57,915 nt of DNA from Pseudomonadota bacterium. GTDB lineage: Bacteria > Myxococcota_A > Bradymonadia > UBA4248. Positions 1 through 9,036 of this stretch are shown here, one piece after another (position 1 is the stretch's first letter; each line of letters begins with the position of its first letter). The position numbers were made by a program, and so were the translations under genes. The notes below the pieces were generated by a model that was not told where the DNA came from, did not search any database, and saw nothing but the letters and a program-made list of their open reading frames with translations. Where the stretch lies: positions 1 to 57,915 of the forward strand of contig JAFRYG010000020.1 in assembly GCA_017441205.1 (NCBI GenBank), written 5' to 3'.

Positions 1-9
1 GGAGGATAC

Positions 10-1764
10 ATGGAACTGACGACTCAATCACTGACTTTATCAGACTGCGGAGCTTACTGGCACTACGCCCCGGACATGTCCCGTATCGACGGAATTATGC
101 GCGAGCACGGTCTTTCCTTTGTCCTGTCTTCGTGCCTTGCAGCCCTGAATCTGAATCCGGGACGTGACATTGAAGAATTCCTGCACTCCACGCTCGATCA
201 TCTGCATGATCCCATGTTGATGCTGAACATGCCTAAAGCCTGCGAACGCCTGAAGAGGGCTATCTGCGAGCGAGAGCCGATTCGGGTCGTTACGGATTAC
301 GATGTCGACGGAACCATGAGTTCCCTGATCTTGCAGGGTGTTCTGAAAATATGCGGCCACACGGAATTCAGCTATCACATTCCGGATCGAAAGGTCGAGG
401 GCTATGGATTTACGACAATCGCCGCGCAAAAAGCCATCGATGACGGCATAAAACTCATCGTTACCGCCGATATCGGCGTGCGCGACGAAGCTGCTATCTC
501 GCTTGCGCAGCAGCATGGCATCGATGTTATCGTTCTCGATCATCATATCCCCATCGGCCAGGGCGTTCCGCCTTCGGCCTATGCGGTATTGTGCCCGCCG
601 CAGGCGGGGTGCAGCTATCCGAACAAATCACTGGCTGCATGCGGTATTTCTTTAAAATTCGCCCAGGCCCTTCTCAGCTCACATCCCAAATACGATATGA
701 TTCTGAGAAGCCTGATGAAACTCGCAGCTCTGGGCACGGTTGCCGACGTCGTTTCATTATCTGATCCCGAAAACCGAGCCATTGTTACCTTCGGACTGGA
801 TTCACTCAATTACGATATCAGCAAACCCGGCCTCAAGGCGCTTCTGAATGTTTCGAATGCCCAGCCGGGAACTATCGACAGCACAGCCATCAGCTATCGC
901 ATCGGACCACGCATCAACGCGGCCGGACGACTTGCTTCGGCAACGCTCATCATCGATCTGCTTCATGCCCCCAACAGCGTCATTGCCGCAAACCTTGCCG
1001 CAAAGCTCGACGCCATGAATCTCAATCGCCAGAATATTCAGGCCTCCATGGTTCAGACTGCCATCGAACAGGCTGGTGATGCAGAAGCCCCCTTCATCGT
1101 CATTGCACTCCCCGAATCCCCCACATGGCACAGCGGAGTCGCCGGAATCGTTGCCGGAAAACTGAAAGAGCATTTCCACAAACCCGTTGCCATCGCAACC
1201 ATCGATGGATGCATGATGACGGGAAGCATTCGATCCACACCGGCGGTACACGCAGTCAAAGCGCTGACCTCAGTCGGCCACTTGCTCACCAAATTTGGCG
1301 GACATGCGGCTGCCGCAGGTTTTTCGTGCCCCGTCGAAAATCTCGAAGAATTTAGAAGTGGTTTGTGCGAAAATGCCATTGCCCAGCTCGACGGGGAGCC
1401 GGAAATTCCGATGACGGAAATTACCTGTTGTCTGGAACCCGAACAACTCCAGACTTCTCTCTTCGATGAGCTGCTTCGTCTTGAACCCTGTGGTTCACAG
1501 AATCCCAAACCCATGATATGCATTAAGAATGCGCATTTGTCTGATGTACGCACGCTCAAGGAAAAGCATCTGGAAGCCCGCATCGACAATGCCGGCATTC
1601 CCATTCGTTGTATCTGGTTCTTTGCACCAATAACGCGTGAAACCTTTGCTTCCTCTACACATCATCTCGTAGGGGAACTGCAAAAAGAAATCAGAAACGG
1701 CTACATCAACTACCAGCTATGTGTACGTGATGCATGCCGAAGTACCGAAAACGTTTTTGTATGA
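10..1764 (+). CDS. recJ: Single-stranded-DNA-specific exonuclease RecJ
   Basis: DHH-family phosphoesterase of 584 residues, expected to degrade single-stranded DNA 5'-3' in the cytoplasm during recombination and mismatch repair. Visible motifs are motif I DYDVDG at residues 96-101, VTADIG at 151-156, the DHH triad in LDHH at 176-179, RIGPRINAAGRL near 298-309 and the DHHA1 signature GGHAAAAGFS near 428. A C-terminal OB-like segment follows. Length is close to the usual 560-580. The ATG has a strong GGAGGA ribosome site in the first six bases of the window, so the gene looks complete although its promoter lies outside. The aminotransferase gene begins 12 nt after the stop, implying co-transcription. 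Confidence 0.93.
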   Translation: MELTTQSLTLSDCGAYWHYAPDMSRIDGIMREHGLSFVLSSCLAALNLNPGRDIEEFLHSTLDHLHDPMLMLNMPKACERLKRAICEREPIRVVTDYDVDGTMSSLILQGVLKICGHTEFSYHIPDRKVEGYGFTTIAAQKAIDDGIKLIVTADIGVRDEAAISLAQQHGIDVIVLDHHIPIGQGVPPSAYAVLCPPQAGCSYPNKSLAACGISLKFAQALLSSHPKYDMILRSLMKLAALGTVADVVSLSDPENRAIVTFGLDSLNYDISKPGLKALLNVSNAQPGTIDSTAISYRIGPRINAAGRLASATLIIDLLHAPNSVIAANLAAKLDAMNLNRQNIQASMVQTAIEQAGDAEAPFIVIALPESPTWHSGVAGIVAGKLKEHFHKPVAIATIDGCMMTGSIRSTPAVHAVKALTSVGHLLTKFGGHAAAAGFSCPVENLEEFRSGLCENAIAQLDGEPEIPMTEITCCLEPEQLQTSLFDELLRLEPCGSQNPKPMICIKNAHLSDVRTLKEKHLEARIDNAGIPIRCIWFFAPITRETFASSTHHLVGELQKEIRNGYINYQLCVRDACRSTENVFV

Positions 1765-1776
1765 GGATAACATATA

Positions 1777-2868
1777 TTGAACACACCAACTCAAATTGCG
1801 GCTGAATTATCCGAAATGGTAAACCATACCAGAGTTTTTCTGAGCATGCCCTATATCCCGGGCATGACTCCGGTTTGCCTTGAACGTCCCGAAATCCATG
1901 CCTTTGAGGACGTTCATTCCGGTCTCGAAAGAAGAGATGGAATTTTCAGACTCAATGAAGCCGCCCTGAGTCCTCTCGATCATGGAAATCTGTACGGCGA
2001 TGCAGTCTTTGAAGGCATTCGCATCGATAACCGCCGCATCCTTTTATTCCGGGAACACATCGATCGATGGTTCAAATCGGCCCAAAAAGTCGGACTGGAA
2101 TTTCCCTATTCGCGCGAAGAAATCTGCCAGATTATTGTCACATTGTGCCGCGAAGCCATGGGACCAAATAATCAGTCCGCATACATTCGCCCCGTCCTGA
2201 CCCGCGGCATCGGGGATCTTGCTGTAGCGCCGTTTAAATGCGCTGCACCATCCCTCTATATTGTCTGCTCAAAAGTCCTGCTCTATCCCAAAGAACGCTA
2301 CGAATACGGCATTGATGTATCGGTCGCCCGGATGATGCGAAGAAATGATCCTCACCACCTCGATCCCAATGTCAAAACCAACAACTATCTGAATAATATT
2401 CTGGCACTGCTCGAAACACGCCCCAGGGGGACTTTCGAAACCATCATGCTCACCCGCGACGGCTATGTTGCCGAAGCCACGGCAGACAACATCTTCGTTG
2501 CCGAAATGATCGGCGGCAAACCTGTTCTGAAAGTACCCGCTGCTCGCTATGCCCTGATTGGCCTGACGAGGAATTTTGTCATGGACTCCGCCAGGAGACT
2601 TGGATTCGGAGTCATCGAAGATGATGCCATGCTGATTTCGGACTTCATCGGACCAACACGAGAGGTTTTTATTACGGGCACCGCCTGCGGAATGATGCCG
2701 GTCACGCATATCGACAATCACGAAACCGCCGGCCCGGGATCAAGACCGCTTATGGCACAAATACAGGCAGAAATGCGCAGACGATCCACGGATGACAGCA
2801 TTTCTTTCTGCCTGGATGCATCAGAAGAGGAACTCAAAAGTTATCTCGAAAAGCCGCATTGCTTTTGA
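1777..2868 (+). CDS. ilvE: Branched-chain amino acid aminotransferase (class IV PLP enzyme)
   Basis: Fold-type IV PLP aminotransferase of 363 residues, predicted to interconvert branched-chain amino acids and their 2-oxo acids. The PLP lysine is K200 in VKTNNYLNNI; other family signatures are EGIRIDNRRILLFREHIDR (about 79-96), YIRPVLTRG (about 136-144) and EATADNIF (about 230). The start is TTG at 1777, 12 nt after recJ with GAGG overlapping the recJ stop; the next in-frame ATG at 1816 (residue 14) would remove only a poorly conserved N-terminus and is a possible alternative. Class IV enzymes of other specificity (D-amino acid transaminase, ADC lyase) look less like this sequence. A terminator follows. 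Confidence 0.85.
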   Translation: MNTPTQIAAELSEMVNHTRVFLSMPYIPGMTPVCLERPEIHAFEDVHSGLERRDGIFRLNEAALSPLDHGNLYGDAVFEGIRIDNRRILLFREHIDRWFKSAQKVGLEFPYSREEICQIIVTLCREAMGPNNQSAYIRPVLTRGIGDLAVAPFKCAAPSLYIVCSKVLLYPKERYEYGIDVSVARMMRRNDPHHLDPNVKTNNYLNNILALLETRPRGTFETIMLTRDGYVAEATADNIFVAEMIGGKPVLKVPAARYALIGLTRNFVMDSARRLGFGVIEDDAMLISDFIGPTREVFITGTACGMMPVTHIDNHETAGPGSRPLMAQIQAEMRRRSTDDSISFCLDASEEELKSYLEKPHCF

Positions 2869-2872
2869 ATAA

Positions 2873-2962
2873 TCGTTAGTTGTTAGATGTTACGCCCCGT
2901 CGGGGCGTGACTGATTTTATTTTGTGCCAACAACTAACCCCCAGCCACTGACAACTAAAAAT
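2873..2962. repeat. Low-complexity GTTAGTTG-type intergenic repeat
   Basis: Short GTTAGTTGTTAG-like words flank the terminator: TTAGTTGTTAGATGTTA at 2876-2892 and, on the other strand, TTTTAGTTGTCAGTGGCTGG within 2925-2960. A related string, TTTTAGTTGCCGGTTGTTAG, occurs at 50930-50949, and a looser one lies at about 16895-16930. Function unknown. Confidence 0.35.
2892..2922 (+). terminator. Rho-independent terminator after recJ-ilvE
   Basis: Perfect 7-bp arms ACGCCCC / GGGGCGT around GTC, followed within a few bases by a T-rich stretch (ATTTTATTTTG). It lies 24 nt past the aminotransferase stop and before the kinase promoter region. Confidence 0.75.
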
Positions 2963-3045
2963 ACCGAGAATACTTGTCAAATTACATCAATACATTCTAT
3001 TAATAATGATGTTTAACCCGGTACGGGGTAATTTGAGGTTAAGAG

Positions 3046-4977
3046 GTGGATATGGAGACTTCAGCTCCCCAACAGCAGAATGCACTGGACAATCTGGAAG
3101 GTGAAATAATCTCCGGCAGATACAAGATCATTCGACGTGTCGGCAAAGGTGGAATGGGGGTCGTTTATCTGGCCCAGCAAACCAATCTGAATCGCAATGT
3201 CTGCCTGAAAGTCCTCAATCCTATCCTGCTGGATGACGCAGATGCAGTAAGCAGATTCGAACGGGAAGCAAAGGGGCTGAGCCGACTTCAGCATCCCAAT
3301 ATTGTGACGATTTTTGATTACGGCAGAGATGGCAATCTGGCCTATATCGTCATGGAATATGCGCAGGGAGAAACACTCGGAAAATACCTCAAGGCCCATG
3401 GTGCCCTGACACTGGACGAGTTCCTTCCTATTGCAGTCCAAACATTAAAGGGTATTGCAGAAGCCCATAAAATGGGACTCATTCACCGCGATATCAAACC
3501 GGCAAACATCGTTCTGTGTGAGCTTGAAGGCGAAAAAAACTTCGTCAAAATCCTCGACTTCGGGTTGGCAAAACTCGCCCAGGGCGGCGAAGACCTGACC
3601 AAAGAACAACAGCTCGTCGGAAGCGCATCCTATATGTCTCCGGAACAGATTCTATCCGGAATTTCCGATACGCGAACCGATGTCTATGCGCTCGGTGTCA
3701 TGTTCTACCTCATGCTCGCCGGTCAAAAGCCGTTTACGGGGTCAACTGACAACGCCATATTATATCAGCATGTCAACAATGCCCCCAAACCGCTCCGCCT
3801 CATGGTGAAACCGGAACAAAATATTCCCGAAACGCTGTGCGAAGTCATCGATCAGTGTCTCGAAAAGGATGCTCAAAAACGTCCTCAAACGGCGCTCGAT
3901 CTTCTCAATGCAATATCCTATGCTCTCGATGCACCGCAAATTATGGCCGGATACAGCTCCATGAGCCTGGCCAAAGTAGAGCTACAGAAAGTAACGGAGG
4001 AGGGTGAAAACCATCCGTCGGCCCCCCCGATGCCGCCGGTACCGGTATCAAATGATGTGGATTCTGATAGCGAAAGCAGCGTCAGCTATGCAAGTGCTGT
4101 TTCTGGCGTGGGCAGTCATCCCATCGACGTTTCTTCCATTTCGCTGATGCAGCAAAACAATTACGCACGGGATGCACGGGATCGGAAAATACTCGTCATC
4201 GTCCTTCTGTGCGTCGCCGTTATCGCTGCTGTCGTCATTACTGCCATCGTGTTTCATCCTTCAGAACAGACTCTCCCCGCCCAGACAGCCGCTCAGGATA
4301 AATCCCTGAATGAAGGACTCGAAACACTCTACGCCCGAATCGAAGAGAATATCCGCAACAATCAATGGGATGATGCTCAGGATCAGGTCAATACACTCGA
4401 AGCAAAAGCCTCTCCTGACACACCTGATCTGCTCCTCAAAATCGATGACTACAACACATTGATTAAACGGGGAAAACTGCTTTCCGATGCTCGCGAAAAA
4501 GTCAATGCAGGACAATTGGAAGAGGCTATCGAACTCTACGAAACACTGCTCAAAAAAGACAAAGACAATATCTCTGCCCAAAATGAGCTTGATGCAGCCA
4601 AACAAGCCCTCGAACGCATTCCGGTTCTCAGACTCGAACTCCCGGAAAGAACCGGATGTAGCTGTACGATCGATGAGGATGCTGTCGGTGAACCTCCAGA
4701 ATCCATCAGACTCGAAACTGGCACCCATAACATTCAGATTACGTGTCCTGAATACAAACCCTGGGAGAAAAAAATCATGCTCGAACCAAGCGATAAGTTG
4801 ACGCTTCAGGTTCATCTTGAAAAAATGGACGCAGCTCCTGCACCACGTCCGACACAGCATAAATCCTCAGGGGCATCCCATAAATCATCAAATTCATCCA
4901 AAACAGAATCCGATCCATTCGGAATTGCCAAACCCAAAAAGGGCAAAAAAGTCGGGGATTTCTACTATGATGATTAA
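3046..4977 (+). CDS. Membrane-anchored Ser/Thr protein kinase with TPR-like/PEGA-like extracytoplasmic part
   Basis: Protein of 643 residues with an apparently active eukaryote-type kinase domain at about 25-295: P-loop GKGGMGVV 33-40, ATP lysine K55, HRDIKPAN from 147, DFG 171-173 and an SPE-type activation-segment end. A linker rich in Ser and Pro leads to one transmembrane helix at about 381-402. Beyond it lie helical repeats (about 415-520) and a C-terminal beta-rich segment resembling a PEGA domain (about 530-595), probably extracytoplasmic. I chose GTG 3046 because GAGG at 3035-3038 is well spaced; ATG 3052 would lie only 2-3 nt from AGAGGTGG. The stop overlaps the next lipoprotein gene by 11 nt, suggesting translational coupling and a shared function. 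Ligand and substrate are unknown. Confidence 0.88.
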   Translation: MDMETSAPQQQNALDNLEGEIISGRYKIIRRVGKGGMGVVYLAQQTNLNRNVCLKVLNPILLDDADAVSRFEREAKGLSRLQHPNIVTIFDYGRDGNLAYIVMEYAQGETLGKYLKAHGALTLDEFLPIAVQTLKGIAEAHKMGLIHRDIKPANIVLCELEGEKNFVKILDFGLAKLAQGGEDLTKEQQLVGSASYMSPEQILSGISDTRTDVYALGVMFYLMLAGQKPFTGSTDNAILYQHVNNAPKPLRLMVKPEQNIPETLCEVIDQCLEKDAQKRPQTALDLLNAISYALDAPQIMAGYSSMSLAKVELQKVTEEGENHPSAPPMPPVPVSNDVDSDSESSVSYASAVSGVGSHPIDVSSISLMQQNNYARDARDRKILVIVLLCVAVIAAVVITAIVFHPSEQTLPAQTAAQDKSLNEGLETLYARIEENIRNNQWDDAQDQVNTLEAKASPDTPDLLLKIDDYNTLIKRGKLLSDAREKVNAGQLEEAIELYETLLKKDKDNISAQNELDAAKQALERIPVLRLELPERTGCSCTIDEDAVGEPPESIRLETGTHNIQITCPEYKPWEKKIMLEPSDKLTLQVHLEKMDAAPAPRPTQHKSSGASHKSSNSSKTESDPFGIAKPKKGKKVGDFYYDD

Positions 4978-5380
4978 ATTGAAGTGGTTCTGTCCCCTTG
5001 CTCTCTGTATTGCGTTATGTTTTCTGACTGCATGTGGAAAAAATACTTTCGAAAAACAACTCGAAGCTCTGCAGGCCATCGAAAAAGCCATGCGCATGAA
5101 TGTCGATAATCCGGAAGCATTATTCTCTGCACTCGATGAATGCATCGAAAAATATACGCCGGTCTGGGAAGAAAGCTCCAGACAAATGGATTTTCGTACC
5201 TACGAATCAGTCAGTCGGGAACTCAGCTTACAGGATGAAGAAATCCGATCTTCGATGAGCAACATCGTCGATCTCGATCTGGAAATTCAGGATCGATACG
5301 AAAATAACCCGGAAGTACTCAAAGCTTACTTCTCGCGCATCCGAAAAATCGGCATTCGCGAATTGCCGCCTAATCCTTAG
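4967..5380 (+). CDS. Small predicted lipoprotein coupled to the kinase
   Basis: About 137 residues. The frame is open further upstream, but the likely start is ATG 4967 (or the adjacent ATG 4970), preceded by GGGG at about 9 nt and followed at once by a signal peptide with lipobox LTAC and mature Cys near residue 23. The mature part is charged and helical with no recognised domain. It overlaps the kinase end by 11 nt, so the two are probably made together; a role as an envelope partner or sensor for the kinase's outer domain is inference. Its 3' end overlaps the convergent tlyA gene by 11 nt. Confidence 0.7.
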   Translation: MMIKLKWFCPLALCIALCFLTACGKNTFEKQLEALQAIEKAMRMNVDNPEALFSALDECIEKYTPVWEESSRQMDFRTYESVSRELSLQDEEIRSSMSNIVDLDLEIQDRYENNPEVLKAYFSRIRKIGIRELPPNP

Positions 5381-6122
5381 TACACCAGTGAAACCAGGCC
5401 AGATATTCCACATTCCCCTTCTTTGCACCGGGGAGAGTGCTGTCTGCACCATCGATGAGCTGGTATCCCAAATCTTTGGCCATACCAATAATTCGTTCGA
5501 TGGCCTGCGCGCGGATTTTGTCATCCCGAACGACACCACCTGATCCGATTTGATCTCTTCCAACCTCAAACTGCGGTTTGATCAAAAAAACACAATCGGC
5601 CTCGCGATCAAGATGGACTTTGAGCGGTTCGAGTATTTTATCCAAAGAAATAAAAGAAACGTCCGCCACCGCAAGCTGAATGGGATCTGCAAAAAAACCT
5701 GCTTCCGTATAACGAAAATTGGTGCGTTCAATATTTATAACGCGCGGATCTGTACGCAATTTCCAGGCTAACTGACCATATCCCACATCGAGAGCATACA
5801 CTTTTGCTGCTCCGCGCTGAAGCAGGCAGTCCGTGAATCCACCAGTAGAAGCACCAATATCCAGAGCAATCTTTCCTTCAATTCGAAGCTCACTGAACCG
5901 ATCAAGAGCTCCTGCAAGCTTATATCCACCCCGCGAAACATATTGACTCGGCATGCCGGTAATCTGAACATCCGCATCTGCCTTCGTCGGTGTCCCGGCT
6001 TTGTCAATGATCTTGCCGTTCACCATAACCTTACCGGACATAATCAGGGATTTTGCCTGGCTTTTGGTCGGTACCAGCTCATGTTCAACCAGCCAGTCAT
6101 CAAGGCGTATTTTTTCTATCAT
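5370..6122 (-). CDS. tlyA: TlyA family 23S/16S rRNA (cytidine-2'-O)-methyltransferase
   Basis: 250 residues: an N-terminal S4 RNA-binding domain (about 1-62, IRLDDWLVEHELVPTKSQAK) joined to an FtsJ-like Rossmann methyltransferase with SAM motif LDIGASTGGFTDCLLQRGA (about 84-102). Known TlyA proteins 2'-O-methylate rRNA cytidines; an additional haemolytic activity is reported for some. Motif order and length match the family. The gene converges with the kinase-lipoprotein pair and overlaps the lipoprotein's last 11 nt. Confidence 0.9.
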   Translation of the reverse strand: MIEKIRLDDWLVEHELVPTKSQAKSLIMSGKVMVNGKIIDKAGTPTKADADVQITGMPSQYVSRGGYKLAGALDRFSELRIEGKIALDIGASTGGFTDCLLQRGAAKVYALDVGYGQLAWKLRTDPRVINIERTNFRYTEAGFFADPIQLAVADVSFISLDKILEPLKVHLDREADCVFLIKPQFEVGRDQIGSGGVVRDDKIRAQAIERIIGMAKDLGYQLIDGADSTLPGAKKGNVEYLAWFHWCTKD

Positions 6123-6226
6123 AGCACGTCAATACTGTATAACCGTCATATCACAAAACATTCATCCACGCCCCTCAGTCCCCCCGGCCATGGATAAAAC
6201 CAACGGGAAACAGTCTGTATAGGAAA

Positions 6227-6268
6227 ATAATCGGCAGAGACGTCCTATAGAACGCCTCTGCCGATTAT
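6227..6268 (-). terminator. Rho-independent terminator for the minus-strand gene at 6299
   Basis: 13-bp arms ATAATCGGCAGAG / CTCTGCCGATTAT around a 16-nt loop. Read on the minus strand the stem is followed by TTTTCC. It lies just after the stop of the 855-residue protein gene. Confidence 0.75.
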
Positions 6269-6298
6269 CTGTGGATTGATGAACCGTTGAAAGCCTGA

Positions 6299-8866
6299 CT
6301 ATTTCTGAGGTGTTGCCTTCAGACTGGCCTTACCCTCTTTGACATAGACAGTAAAACGAACTGTACGGCATTTATATGTCTTGATCAGACGTTCTTTTTC
6401 GCGGGCAAGACGACTCACAAACTGTTCCTGCGTAAACTTGTTCGTCGATTCACCGCACTGTTTCTGAAGTTCGATGTATTTTTCATAGAGTGACTTAAAA
6501 TACTCATTATCCGAAAGCGGATCAATATCAACCCGACTGCCGGTTACCGAAAAGACACCGGATCGCGATAAACCACGGTTATATTCAAATGCTCCGGAAT
6601 TCGCTCCAGCCTGGTCCTTTTTAACTTCCGCCGCTGCCATATCCAGCTCAGAAACATCCTTCGCACGCCGTTTAAGGGCATTGTACAGCGAGTTCTGATC
6701 AACACCATCCGATGACAAGGACTTTCCTGTCCATGATGGGGCGGGTTTAAAGGATTCATCCGCCTTTTCGACATAGGCTGCAGTCATCGGCTGCATCGTA
6801 ATCCCGGGATTATTTTCCATGGATTGCCCCATTGCCGTCGGCGCACTGCGATGCTCTCCGCTGCCTCCGGGGGTCAGAGTCGTATTGCCGGAATCATTCG
6901 ACTTGGATCCCATAAAAGCTGTGGATGTCTGCGATGACTTTGACTTGTTGGTTGAATTAAAGGAACCAATCCCAAAAAGTGTATTGCGGCGCATATTGGG
7001 CTCAACCGCCACTTTCTGCTGAAGATTCGGAACTGTTTTCAGCGTCGGAACGCTCTTCGGACTCAAAGACGGGATACTCGCCAGCGTCGTTTTCTTTACG
7101 CCTGAAGGTACTGATGACATACCCTGGAAGGTATCTTTCGGCAGCGATGGCGCATCTGATAACTCTGCTTCCTGACGTATATCATCCTCATTAAGCATAT
7201 TGAGGAACTCTGAAATACCATACGAACGCTCATTGCCATCTTCGGCACCCTCGGCATTCTTCGAATCAGAACCATCTCCCTTGTTCGCAGGCTTGGTAAA
7301 TATGGCATCAAAACTCTCAGCAATCTCATCCCAGCCATCGTCACTCAATGCATCAAAAAATGCCTGGGATTTTTCTTTCGAAGTCAGCTCTTCTATACCA
7401 TCATTGGTGGCCTGCGCCGTCACGCGGTTCGTTTCGGTCGTCGGATGACTCAGATCTTCTGTTTTCTTTTCTGTACTGTCCGGAATTCCAGCCTGCGGAA
7501 CATTGGGAATATTCGAATTCGATGAACCGGCTGTGAATTTAATCGGACTTTCAACCACTGTTTGCTGCTTTTTATTCGCTGCAGCCGCATCTTCAAGACG
7601 TTTGTTATCCTCCGCCAGACTCATGCGCATCAGCTGCTCTTTCTGATAATCCGCCTTCGCGGAATCGAGCTCATCCTGAAGCTGTTTTACTTTTTCAGAG
7701 CTTTCCTCTGCCTCTTTTTTGAGCTTTTCGACTTCCGCACCGAGTTCATTCTTTTCGCGCAATGCATTGATGCGTTCTCGCTTGACGTTGTCGTACTCTT
7801 TGCGCAAAGCATCCATTCTTTCGTCGGTATCCGGCTGCTCTTCTTTGCGGCGCGTACAGACAAATCCCAACAGTATCATCAGCAAGCCTGCACCAATCGA
7901 CAAACCTATTGCCTGAAGAGAGTAAGAATCTTTTTTGACGATCGGTGTATCACCCACGACCAAAGCTGCAGGCTCCTGCGTTCTGACTGCAGCCTCTGCA
8001 TAAGACACCAGCTCACACGATGACTTCAGACCTTTTCTGACAAATTTCCAGGTTTTGCCATTTGCTTCCACAATACCGGAATCCGCCTGCTGCGTCTTTA
8101 TTGCACTCAGTATCGCCGTTCGTGCATCGTCGAGAGAACAATCCGATGCCCCAAACAGTGCAACCGAATTGGCCGCCACACCACCGCACGTAAAGAACTC
8201 CTTGTCCGCCATCTCACACCGGGCTTCGACAGGAAATTCAGCAGGAAAATCAAAGGTCATCCCGCGTTCGGCCAAAAGACACTTTTCCGCATCATCATCC
8301 AGACAATACCACGCATAACGCATGGCTTTATCCCCGGCTATCCTGTACTCCAGGCCGCTTTTCTGATTGCCTGCCGAACGGATTTTTTCCATCAGTTCAA
8401 GTGCCGCATCCTCTTCTGCACTCTCCACCACTTTTCCATTCCTGAGATCGACGATCGCAAGCGTCCTGACCTGCTTGAATGCATCCAGTTTCGCCATCGC
8501 AGCCAATGCATTGACCTTATCGCCGTCTGCTTTCGTCTCGGGAACATCCATCAGAGGCACGACATCCGGTGTCGCAAGCCGGATTCTGACTCCATCATCG
8601 GGCTCCAATGCCCCAGAAATGCTGTCGTCTGTACCAGCCCCCAGCATATCCGCATTCAACTCGTCATCACCGGCATCGATCAGAGCTGCGACACTCTCAT
8701 GAAATGCAGGCTCCCCACCTTCATCTGCTATCTTTTCAGTCGGCTGACTGACCGGTTTGGGTTCCGTAACCTGATGATTATCTGCAGCAAGTCTGGGCAT
8801 CCCGGCCCATACAGCCACGGAAGCAACAACACCTGACAAAATAATATAAATACAACGCTTTAACAT
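6299..8866 (-). CDS. Large membrane protein with periplasmic sensor-like part, coiled coil and MXAN_5187-like C-terminus
   Basis: 855 residues. An N-terminal hydrophobic segment (about 4-22) is followed by a probably periplasmic region of about 290 residues with a cysteine-containing alpha/beta part, a second membrane helix at about 316-338, a long charged coiled coil (about 345-425), a low-complexity Ser/Thr/Pro/Asn-rich region (about 430-760) and a compact C-terminal domain (about 770-855) ending VRFTVYVKEGKASLKATP. That ending resembles the MXAN_5187 C-terminal domain of myxobacterial proteins; this rests on memory of the motif. The topology is that of a chemoreceptor-like sensor without a methyl-accepting or kinase module. 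Hairpins separate it from murJ upstream and a terminator follows. No reaction can be assigned. Confidence 0.6.
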   Translation of the reverse strand: MLKRCIYIILSGVVASVAVWAGMPRLAADNHQVTEPKPVSQPTEKIADEGGEPAFHESVAALIDAGDDELNADMLGAGTDDSISGALEPDDGVRIRLATPDVVPLMDVPETKADGDKVNALAAMAKLDAFKQVRTLAIVDLRNGKVVESAEEDAALELMEKIRSAGNQKSGLEYRIAGDKAMRYAWYCLDDDAEKCLLAERGMTFDFPAEFPVEARCEMADKEFFTCGGVAANSVALFGASDCSLDDARTAILSAIKTQQADSGIVEANGKTWKFVRKGLKSSCELVSYAEAAVRTQEPAALVVGDTPIVKKDSYSLQAIGLSIGAGLLMILLGFVCTRRKEEQPDTDERMDALRKEYDNVKRERINALREKNELGAEVEKLKKEAEESSEKVKQLQDELDSAKADYQKEQLMRMSLAEDNKRLEDAAAANKKQQTVVESPIKFTAGSSNSNIPNVPQAGIPDSTEKKTEDLSHPTTETNRVTAQATNDGIEELTSKEKSQAFFDALSDDGWDEIAESFDAIFTKPANKGDGSDSKNAEGAEDGNERSYGISEFLNMLNEDDIRQEAELSDAPSLPKDTFQGMSSVPSGVKKTTLASIPSLSPKSVPTLKTVPNLQQKVAVEPNMRRNTLFGIGSFNSTNKSKSSQTSTAFMGSKSNDSGNTTLTPGGSGEHRSAPTAMGQSMENNPGITMQPMTAAYVEKADESFKPAPSWTGKSLSSDGVDQNSLYNALKRRAKDVSELDMAAAEVKKDQAGANSGAFEYNRGLSRSGVFSVTGSRVDIDPLSDNEYFKSLYEKYIELQKQCGESTNKFTQEQFVSRLAREKERLIKTYKCRTVRFTVYVKEGKASLKATPQK

Positions 8867-8972
8867 ACTGTGCTCCTTACAAGAACATATTGTAGCGTTT
8901 TACCAGAGATCCGCACACTTGCAAAGAAATGATATTATCAATGTCCTATGGAAATATTCTTATGGTCGCCCC

Positions 8973-9035
8973 GGCTATTGGCTACGCCAATACACCGCGG
9001 CCACATGGCTATTGGCTTCGCCAATACGCCATGTG
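8973..9035. repeat. Two bulged-base hairpins after murJ
   Basis: 9002-9035: arms CACATGGC/GCCATGTG and TATTGGC/GCCAATA, loop TTC, with one unpaired C before GCCATGTG. 8973-8996 is a degenerate partner (GGC, TATTGGC, loop TAC, GCCAATA, then CACC). The first ends 1 nt before the murJ stop codon. It may stop transcription or protect the murJ mRNA 3' end. Same architecture as the hairpins found throughout the window. Confidence 0.8.
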
Positions 9036-9036
9036 C

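Noticed and set aside
1053-1604. Long open frame opposite recJ
   Set aside because: It is the complement of a clear RecJ coding sequence, with no ribosome site or recognisable protein; a shadow of biased codons.
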